A program made the translations under genes and the position numbers. The notes under the pieces were generated by a model, which saw nothing but the letters and a program-made list of their open reading frames with translations, was not told the origin of the DNA and did no database searches. Positions 54,191 to 62,300 of a stretch of 64,000 bases of DNA are shown piece after piece. Within the stretch, counting starts at the first letter, position 1. Each line of letters starts with the position of its first letter. Source of the DNA: an uncultured Eubacteriales bacterium (GTDB lineage: Bacteria > Bacillota > Clostridia > Christensenellales > Aristaeellaceae); NCBI GenBank assembly GCA_902764915.1, contig CACWXY010000003.1, positions 1-64,000 on the forward strand. Direction: 5' to 3'.

Positions 54191-54469
54191 ATGAGAAAGA
54201 CAGACTATAAACGCCGGTGTGAAAAGATATCACTCTCCAAGTGCATAGGCGTATGCAGATTATACAGTCCCGTTATGCGTGCATACGCGATGAAGCTGGA
54301 AGCAGATGCCGATGTCAGGGAATTCCAATGCAAAGTCCATATGGATGGAACAGAATACATGACGGACTTCCTGATCACCACAGTTGCCGGTCAGCAGAAG
54401 GTCTTGGAATGTGTATCAAGCGATCGGATGAAATTGAATCTGAGTGAAACGAAGCATGAACCTTTTTAA
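54191..54469 (+). CDS. Possible truncated TnsA-like endonuclease ORF
   Basis: The 92-residue product reads MRKTDYKRRCEKISLSKCIG at the start and later YMTDFLITTVAGQQKVLECV. The TDFL-x9-KVLECV pattern resembles the start of the nuclease core in TnsA-type (PD-(D/E)xK) proteins, including a clostridial group with TTDF and RECV motifs, but the sequence stops soon after and the usual downstream region is absent. AGAGGA precedes the ATG. It may be a remnant of a transposon or a small independent protein. No tnsB/tnsC-like gene is visible in the window. Confidence 0.45.
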   Translation: MRKTDYKRRCEKISLSKCIGVCRLYSPVMRAYAMKLEADADVREFQCKVHMDGTEYMTDFLITTVAGQQKVLECVSSDRMKLNLSETKHEPF

Positions 54470-54540
54470 CGCTCTATTTGGAGAATTGCATTGACAAACC
54501 CAGAATAGGACAGACAGATACATGCGCCCTCCTGTATTTG

Positions 54541-54569
54541 TTGACGCAACCACTTCCTTCCCTTATACT
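54541..54569 (+). promoter_or_regulatory. Promoter of the HD-GYP gene
   Basis: TTGACG (54541-54546), 17-bp spacer, TATACT (54564-54569); TATAC-N7-GTATA forms an inverted repeat over the -10. Confidence 0.7.
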
Positions 54570-54652
54570 TATCGCGTATAGCAATTCCGTTTTCATAGTG
54601 CGATCGATCATCCGGTCTCTGGTCGCTGACCAGGAAGAATAGGAGAAGAATC

Positions 54653-56770
54653 ATGCAAAAAACATCCCTGAAATCTTCGCACAATGCGAAGGAAAAGATC
54701 ATTGGGTTTCTGATACTGTGTATTCTGGGCATTGGCTGCAATCTGCTGGGTGCATGGATTGTCCAGTCGCTTTCTTTGCCTTTTTACCTGGATACCATAG
54801 GTACAATCCTGGCATCCGCCCTGGGTGGGTTTATGCCCGGTACGCTCGCTGGTTTTCTGACCAATTTGATTCATTCCTTTTCTGATGGCTCCTCACTGTA
54901 CTACGCTGTCATCAATATAGCCATTGCTGTCCTTGCCGTGCAGCGTTCTTTTCAGAAAGGGTACAGTACACCAGGCAAGTGTGTTGTGACTGCCTTTCTT
55001 TTTTCTATCGTAGGCGGCATAGGCGGTGCGCTTCTCACCTGGGGAATGAACGGACTGCAGCTGGATGAAAACAGTGCATCTTCCCTGGTGCTGTGGTTCT
55101 GCGGACATGGTTTTTCCTCATTCTGGGCCAGCCTTCTCGAAGCATTCCTCATGGATTTTGCCGATAAGCTGATTTCTGTATCGATTTCTGCTCTGGTTCT
55201 GCGTCTGGTGCCGAAACGCTATTATTATCTAGAGAAAACAGATCTTCCTCAGAATGCACAAAAAAAACGTTTTTTCCGTGTCAGTTCGGTTCGCAGCAAA
55301 CTGATTGTCCTCGTAGCGACTACGCTGATAATTCTCGCAGCCTGCGTCAGCTTCGTCAGTTACCAGCGCTTTCACTCCAGTATGATTGAGCAGCAATCCC
55401 GCCTGGCCGAAGGTGTATTGCATGTGATGGCGGATTCCATTGATGCCGACCGTATCCCGGCTTACCTGAAAGAAGGGAAGGATGCAGAAGGCTATCGCGC
55501 GACCGAGCGCGCACTCGCCAGGCTTGCGTCCTCATCCCCCGACATTGCCTTCACTTATGTCTACCGTATTGAGGAGGATGGCTGCCGGGTAGTATTCGAT
55601 CCGGACACAATTGAAGTAAAAGGCTTGGATCCGGGGGAAATGATTCCCTTTGATGAGGATTTTCTTCCCTACGTACCGGACCTCCTTGCCGGAAGGTCCA
55701 TTCCTGTCCTGGAAGTTCGTGACCAGTACGGATGGCTTTTATCAATCTATCAGCCGCTGCGTGACAGCAATGGGACGCTGCAGGCTTATGCCGGCGTGGA
55801 TATCTCCATGAGCCTGCTCATGCGCAGTGAAATCGTCTTTCTCACCCGTCTTCTGTCCATCTTCTTTTCCATTCTCCTGGTGGTTCTCATTCTCTTTACT
55901 TCGTTCATAGACCGCACCTGGCTTCGCCCCATCAATGCCATGGCTAATGCCGCCAGTCAGTTCGCCTATGACACAGAAGGCGTACGTCATGAAAATGTGG
56001 AGCTTCTTCGCTCACTGGATATCCACTCCGGGGATGAAATTGAAAACCTCTATCATGCCCTGCTCAAGACCAGTGAGGATACCACCCGTTATATTCAGGA
56101 ATCAGAAGAGAAAAATGAGGTCATCCATAAACTGCAGGATGGTCTGATCATGGTGCTTGCTGATCTTGTGGAGAGCCGTGATCAGTGTACTGGCAATCAT
56201 GTGCGCAATACAGCCATGTTCGCCAAAATTATTATGGAGCAGATGCGGGATGAAGGGCTCTATCCCGATATTCTCACGGATGAATATATCCATGACGTTG
56301 TCGCCACAGCCCCGCTTCACGATGTGGGCAAGATTCATGTGCCCGACGCGATTCTCAACAAGCCTGGAAAGCTCACCGATGAAGAATTCCGGCAGATGAA
56401 GTATCATACTGTCGAAGGCAACAAAATCCTTACTCGTGCCATTCATACCATTTCCGATCAGGAATCCACCTATCTTCGAGAAGCCCGCAACCTGGCCCTG
56501 TATCACCATGAGAAATGGAATGGAACCGGCTATCCCAATGGCCTGAAAGGGGAAGAGATTCCGCTGTCGGCCCGAATCATGGCAGTGGCTGACGTGTTTG
56601 ACGCGCTTATCGCCAAGCGCAGCTATAAGGACGGCTTCCCGTTTGAGAAAGCAATGGCGATTATCCAGGAAGGTGCCGGTACGCACTTTGACCCGCAGGT
56701 CACCGCGGCGTTCCTGCACGCTGAGCAGCGTATACGCAAAGTAGCGTCCACTCGGAATGAAGACGAATGA
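54653..56770 (+). CDS. Membrane sensor with HD-GYP phosphodiesterase domain
   Basis: Probably hydrolyses cyclic di-GMP or a related dinucleotide. The 705-residue product begins with a domain of about 190 residues and five to six hydrophobic segments (SLPFYLDTIGTILASALGGF, FMPGTLAGFLTNLIHSF) that resembles the S component of ECF-type transporters; then a transmembrane helix (about 217-240), an extracellular sensor of Cache type (about 245-395), a second transmembrane helix (about 398-423), a HAMP-like linker (about 430-490), and the HD-GYP domain with LHDVGKIHVPD (H556, D557) and GTGYPNG (G626-P628). AGGAG lies before the ATG. No diguanylate cyclase is next to it; it ends just before the 799-residue protein. 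Confidence 0.88.
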   Translation: MQKTSLKSSHNAKEKIIGFLILCILGIGCNLLGAWIVQSLSLPFYLDTIGTILASALGGFMPGTLAGFLTNLIHSFSDGSSLYYAVINIAIAVLAVQRSFQKGYSTPGKCVVTAFLFSIVGGIGGALLTWGMNGLQLDENSASSLVLWFCGHGFSSFWASLLEAFLMDFADKLISVSISALVLRLVPKRYYYLEKTDLPQNAQKKRFFRVSSVRSKLIVLVATTLIILAACVSFVSYQRFHSSMIEQQSRLAEGVLHVMADSIDADRIPAYLKEGKDAEGYRATERALARLASSSPDIAFTYVYRIEEDGCRVVFDPDTIEVKGLDPGEMIPFDEDFLPYVPDLLAGRSIPVLEVRDQYGWLLSIYQPLRDSNGTLQAYAGVDISMSLLMRSEIVFLTRLLSIFFSILLVVLILFTSFIDRTWLRPINAMANAASQFAYDTEGVRHENVELLRSLDIHSGDEIENLYHALLKTSEDTTRYIQESEEKNEVIHKLQDGLIMVLADLVESRDQCTGNHVRNTAMFAKIIMEQMRDEGLYPDILTDEYIHDVVATAPLHDVGKIHVPDAILNKPGKLTDEEFRQMKYHTVEGNKILTRAIHTISDQESTYLREARNLALYHHEKWNGTGYPNGLKGEEIPLSARIMAVADVFDALIAKRSYKDGFPFEKAMAIIQEGAGTHFDPQVTAAFLHAEQRIRKVASTRNEDE

Positions 56771-56778
56771 AACCATGA

Positions 56779-56803
56779 AAGGACCAGTTATGCCTGGTCC
56801 TTC
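56779..56803 (+). terminator. Terminator of the HD-GYP gene
   Basis: AAGGACCAG (56779-56787) pairs with CTGGTCCTT (56794-56802), 6-nt loop. The T tract is short. Confidence 0.6.
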
Positions 56804-56824
56804 TTGCATGAAGGGAGCATTTCT

Positions 56825-59224
56825 TTGATCACTTATCCGATCCCTGCTGAGAGCTTTGTACCCGCATTCCTCGTATCCGGTCCACAGGTAACCGATTTCT
56901 CGTCCCCCACCCGGGGACGGGATCAGATTGCCACAGAACAGCAGATCCGGAACGAACTGGCTGATCGGCCGCGTCTGGCAAACGTTACCTGTGATATCAG
57001 CCATGCAAGCCGTCTGCACCTGCCCTGGCATGTTTGTCTTCGAGAGAAAGGCGTTTTTGTCAATCTTTCCTCCTTCTATTCGGAAATGCGTCTTGTGCGC
57101 TTTGATGTCGCCACATGCCTGGTAGCTCCGCATAACTGTTCCTGTACCATTCGCGTCTGGTCCTGGTGTGCCTGTGATGTATACCTTGAAGGCACCTATA
57201 TAGGAGGAATCGCCACTCCCAACTATAAGCCTGTCCAGTATACGGACCTTACGCTGTCTCTGCACAGGGGATTGAACAGTCTCTATATTGCCTGTGAAGC
57301 TCTGGGGGTACGCGATACACGCTCCGTCATTGCTGTGCAGCTCAGAAAAGGAGATGAACTGCAGTGTACACTCCCCTGCTCTGCTCTTACCCATGAGCTG
57401 TGGTCTGCCTATCAGCATCTGCAAGCAATGTACGCTTCCGAGAACGGGCTTCACTGTGATATTTCTTTTCCCAGAGACAGTCATGTACGTGTGATCGAGT
57501 TATCCCCTGACTTTCATAAGAATCACACCCAGCCTCAGTGGTATTCCCTTCCAGAGACGGAGAATACGTTTTTGCCTCCCTCACGCTATGACTTTCTGGA
57601 AGTATGCGTACATACCCCGTCCGGTGATCTCAGGCGTACACTGGAAAACCCCATGGGTCCGGTGCAGTATCCCGGCAACGCCGCGCAAAAGCCTGAGGAA
57701 GCTTTTCAGAAGATGCTTCAGCGAGTAGCTGCCATTGAAACCCTGGACCACGGAGACACTGGGCTTCCCATCTCTCAGATTCTGGCCCGCAAAGCCCTGG
57801 GACTTGCCGGTCCGAACGACCCGGCACTTCTGTCGGATATGCTGGACCAGATCGAAAAGCGTGTGGACTGCGCAGACTTCCGCATCATGGGCCTGATACG
57901 CTATCTGAAGCAATACGGATATGACGGACTGGATCCACAGCGGGTCAGGGAGGTCCTCACCGGTTTCCGCTACTGGATGCATATGGACGGGCTTGACGCC
58001 ATGTGCTTCTGGAGCGAAAACCACAGCCTGATCTTTTACAGCAGCGCCATGTTTGTCGGAGAAATGTATCCTGATGTCTGGTTTTCCCGTGCACAGTGCC
58101 AGGGGCAGACACTCGCCGCCTGGGGTGAAAAGCATGTAGACGAATGGCTGGATGCACTGGAACAGGATGGCTTTGAAGAATTCAACAGCGGCACCTATAT
58201 GAATGTGACGTTTGCCGCCTTGCTCAACCTTGTGGACTATTCGCCCCGGTTTTCCGCCCGTGCACGCGCTGCAGCGGATCTTCTGATGGAACGGCTTTGC
58301 ATGCATACATTCCGCGGCGGACTGATCGCACCCATGGGGCGCACTTACCGCAGTGTTCTATATCCCGACAGGCAGGCCGCCATGGCACTGATTAACCTGG
58401 TCGATCCCTCACAGAACTATGACTACGGAGAAGGATGGAGCGCTTTTCTGGCTGGAAGCACGTATGTATTCCCGCCGTATCTGAAGGAACGGATCCATAA
58501 AGAAATCCATACCACCTATACCACCGGGAATGCGCGTATCTTTCTCGACAAGACACCGGACTGGATCCTTACCAGTGTGGCATCCCCCCGTCAGGACCCA
58601 TTTATACGCTGGGAAAACCTGACTCTGCATCCCTGTCAGAATACGGATACCTTCGCCTATACCCGTTCTCTGAATGAGCGATTTCATGGAACCACCTGCT
58701 TTGCGCCGGGCGTACATGGATATCAGCAGCACATGTGGTATGCTGCCCTTTCACCGCGGAACCTGCTCTTTGCCAATCATCCGGGTTCCCTGGATGACAG
58801 CGGAGACCTTCGCCCCGGATACTGGCATGGAAACGGTGTCATGCCGGCTCTGGCCCAGGAGAGAAACCAGCTCCTTATGATCTACCGCATTCCTGACAGC
58901 GATCCCATTCACTGCATCCACATCTTTGCGCCATATGCCACACAGAAAGGGCACTGGCTCTTCCTCTATGACGGCGGTGTTACAATCGGATTCTGGAGTC
59001 TGATAAGTCCCGTGAAAGCCCCTGACAGAGAATACCAGATTCCCGGTTCAGAGATTCCCTGTGCGGTCCGCATCTGTGAAGGCCGGGGTGATGCAGCGCA
59101 TGCGGCTTTCCTGACCACCTGCGAAGACAACCCGCCACTTTATGATGCGGCAAGCCATACACTTCGGTGGGGAGGGCAGATACTGACCTGCTGTCCCACA
59201 TCCGATCCGTCGCAGGTGATCTGA
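56825..59224 (+). CDS. Uncharacterised large protein, possible (alpha/alpha)-barrel carbohydrate enzyme
   Basis: The 799-residue product has no signal peptide. An N-terminal beta-rich part (about 60-200, with RVWSWCACDVYLEGTYIGG) looks like a jelly-roll domain; the centre (about 300-530) is helical, with the striking LDAMCFWSENHSLIFYSSAM, followed by EEFNSGTYMNVTFAALLNL and GGLIAPMGRTY; the C-terminal part is beta-rich. The FWSENH-type motif and following helices resemble a group of uncharacterised bacterial proteins of 700-900 residues that may fold as an (alpha/alpha) toroid, as in lyases and glycosidases. TTG start with AAGGGAG 7 nt upstream. Context with a mannosidase and sugar importer suggests action on a polysaccharide or glycan; not proven. 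Confidence 0.75.
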   Translation: MITYPIPAESFVPAFLVSGPQVTDFSSPTRGRDQIATEQQIRNELADRPRLANVTCDISHASRLHLPWHVCLREKGVFVNLSSFYSEMRLVRFDVATCLVAPHNCSCTIRVWSWCACDVYLEGTYIGGIATPNYKPVQYTDLTLSLHRGLNSLYIACEALGVRDTRSVIAVQLRKGDELQCTLPCSALTHELWSAYQHLQAMYASENGLHCDISFPRDSHVRVIELSPDFHKNHTQPQWYSLPETENTFLPPSRYDFLEVCVHTPSGDLRRTLENPMGPVQYPGNAAQKPEEAFQKMLQRVAAIETLDHGDTGLPISQILARKALGLAGPNDPALLSDMLDQIEKRVDCADFRIMGLIRYLKQYGYDGLDPQRVREVLTGFRYWMHMDGLDAMCFWSENHSLIFYSSAMFVGEMYPDVWFSRAQCQGQTLAAWGEKHVDEWLDALEQDGFEEFNSGTYMNVTFAALLNLVDYSPRFSARARAAADLLMERLCMHTFRGGLIAPMGRTYRSVLYPDRQAAMALINLVDPSQNYDYGEGWSAFLAGSTYVFPPYLKERIHKEIHTTYTTGNARIFLDKTPDWILTSVASPRQDPFIRWENLTLHPCQNTDTFAYTRSLNERFHGTTCFAPGVHGYQQHMWYAALSPRNLLFANHPGSLDDSGDLRPGYWHGNGVMPALAQERNQLLMIYRIPDSDPIHCIHIFAPYATQKGHWLFLYDGGVTIGFWSLISPVKAPDREYQIPGSEIPCAVRICEGRGDAAHAAFLTTCEDNPPLYDAASHTLRWGGQILTCCPTSDPSQVI

Positions 59225-59301
59225 TCGCACATGTAAAGAAGCACCGCTTTTCTTCCCCGCAAAGAAAAACGTGAAGCGTTCTGTACGATGTTTTTTTTCT
59301 A

Positions 59302-59310
59302 TGCTATACT
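59302..59310 (+). promoter_or_regulatory. Extended -10 of the LRR protein gene
   Basis: TGCTATACT (extended -10), about 50 bp before the start; no good -35 was found. Confidence 0.5.
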
Positions 59311-59360
59311 GACCTTATGTAACATGAATCGTTCTGTAATGGAGAGGAGGTACCCGGCTT

Positions 59361-62300
59361 ATGAAGCGCCTGCTTTTGTGTCTTTTCCTCTGCCTGGCTC
59401 TCTCACTGTGCAATGCCAGTGCGGAAGTTACCTATGAATTCGATGCCTACGAGGGAAGTCTTACCGCTTATTCAGCCAGCGGAGAAGTGCTTCTTCCTGA
59501 AGAAATCGATGGCATACCCGTCAGATCTGTTGGCATGTCCGCCTTCCGCGGACGGGATGATATTACTTCCCTGGTCATTCCTGAGCCAATACAGGTACTC
59601 TATTCCAGCGCCATGTATAATATGGTCAATCTGGGGAAAGTAACGCTCCCACAGACCCTGGAAGCAATTGACTCGTATGCTTTCTTCATGTGCACTTCCC
59701 TGGAATCGGTGACAATTCCCAGCAATGTGCGCTATATCGGCTCCTATGCCTTTGCCTACTGCGACGCTCTGCAATCCGTCATCTTTGAGGGGCCATGCCC
59801 GGTAATGCCCCTTTCAGCTTTCGACGATCTTTCGGAGACGGCAACCGTAACTGTACCCGAGGGCGAAGAAGTAGCGTTCGCGGCCGTACTGCCCGAAGGC
59901 ACACGCATTCAGAGCAGCGGTATGCCCGCAGTGCCTTTTGACGATACGCCCGATGAAAGCCTCTTCTCCTTTGACAGTGCGTCGGGCACGATTCTTTCCT
60001 ACAATGGCACAGCCGTTTCCGTATCCATTCCTTCTCAGATTGCCGGTGTACCGGTCCGTGCCATCGGGAATAGTGCCTTTGCCGGCAACCATACCCTGTT
60101 TATCGCCCGTATTCCGGAGGGGGTGGAAGACATTGCAGCTGAGGCATTCTGGCAGTGTACTTCCCTGAACAGCCTTTCGCTTCCATCCAGTCTCCGCACC
60201 ATTGGTGATAAGGCTTTCCGATCTTTCAATGGCACATCGCTCACCTTCCCGGAAGGCCTGGAGTCCATCGGCAACGAAGCTTTCCGCGGATGCCGGATCC
60301 AGGAAATCACACTTCCTGACTCCCTGAAGACCATCGGGGACAGCGCTTTCTACTTTAATTCAACTTCCAGGCTTTCCCTGCCTGCCGGACTTGAATCCAT
60401 CGGCGACAATGCTTTCGGTCACGGGAGCATCTCCTATATTTATTTGCGCGGCACTCAGCTTCCGCCGATGGCAGACAACGCCTTTGAACGCGATCCCCTG
60501 GCCGATATCGATATCGCCTCCTACGCAACCAAGGAAGAAGCGGCCGCCATTCAGGAGCGCTTCAACGCGCTTGGTTTTACTGCCTATGTCTGGCGAATGC
60601 AGAACGAACGTGTAGAGTATGCCCCCAGTAATGACTCTACCTATGAAGCACATGACGACGGCATGTATATGACCGGCTACACCGGACCCTGCACAGCCAT
60701 TCGTCCTTACGACACTTTTAACAATGTAACGGTCGTCGGACTGGGAAGCGAAGCATTCAAGGGAAACCAGATCCTTTCCATATTCTCTGTTCCCTACAAC
60801 GACTGCTTCACAACTATTGAGTCCGAAGCCTTTGCCGAGAGCGCCATCCGGGAAGTCGATCTCTTCGACAGCGTCACTACGCTGGGGGACGGCGTCTTCC
60901 GCGGGGCAGCACAGCTGAAGTCCCTGACGCTCCCTGCGTCCCTTACCAAGGTCGGCAGCGGCATCTGCGCTGGATGCACGTCACTTTCTGAAATCCACAT
61001 TCTGTGTGATCCCATGCTGCTTCCGGAAGACACGTTTGCCGGCTGTACCCGCGTCGAATCAATCGACTGCACTGATCCAAATGTTTCTGTGAATCAGCTG
61101 ACAGCCCGTTTTGGACTGACGTTGTATGATCCGCGCCCGGACTATGAGACCTCTCTGTACTGCGGCACATGGTATCTGAATCAACTGGAAACCGCAGATG
61201 GCGTCTTCAACGCAGCCGATCTGGATGTGCATATCACCCTGACCATAAATGAGGACGGTCCCGTTCGCCTGGTCAGCGACAACACAATCCTGGAAGGCAT
61301 ATGGCGTGCCGGGGATGACGCACTGATTCTGGAGCTTGAGGATGGCGTGCATACAATGCATGCGCCGGAATGGTCTGTGCTGCAGGAAGATGTGGACGGT
61401 ACCCTTTATACTTATACGCCGGAACCTCCGGTCACGTCTCCCAAGGCAGTGCCTGTGAGCGAGGAAGACTTTGCCGCCTTTGGCGGTGTCTGGTACGGTC
61501 ATTCCCTGCTGCTTGGCGGCAAGGAGTATCCCGCATCCATTTTCGGTGACATTTCCCTGTCACTGGCACAGGACGGTACCGCGCAGATGCTTATGCCTGA
61601 TGAGACGCAAAGTCTGGTATGGCATGTGGAAGAAAACCATATCGTCCTCTATGACGGAGACGAATCTATCGCAGTCTACCCGGCAGCAGACAGCGGACAG
61701 CTGTACATGAACCTGGACGAGGATACAGTGCTGTATCTTGACACCGTTGCTCCGGAACCGGTATTTGTACCGGGCGATCCTGTCAACGCGACCCCGGAAG
61801 ACTTTCTCGGCACATGGAACCTCGTCTATGCGGACATGGGAAGCATGATGCTCCCTGTATCCATGTTTGAAAGTGAGCTCAAGGAAGCCTTTAACCTGGA
61901 CGAATTTGTCGTGACAGTCACATCTGACCGCATTGCCATCCTCGGAACGGATGCCACCGCCGACCTCACCTTTGCAGATGGATCCTATACTTCCGACGAC
62001 GGAGATACGCTCTGCCTCCTCTCCGACGGAAGGCTCTCCTATTCCTTCTTCATGGGACGGTTCTTCTTTGAAAGAGCGGAGGGCAGTAGCGAGATCATCG
62101 GAGGCAGTGATGGCCCAACATCCATACAGCTCAAAGACCCGGACAATGGAAAAGCCCCTGAGAAAGAGACCGGCACAGGCTCTGCTTCCTATAGCGCATC
62201 TGCCTATGCCGGACGCTGGACACTTCAGTCCATTGTCTTCCAGGGCGAAACCTATGCTCCTTCCTTCTTTGATATGGACATGATTCTCACACTGCTCCCC

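Noticed and set aside
53791-54192. 133-residue minus-strand frame with His/Pro/Tyr-rich sequence
   Set aside because: No ribosome site and composition set by the short direct repeats on the other strand.
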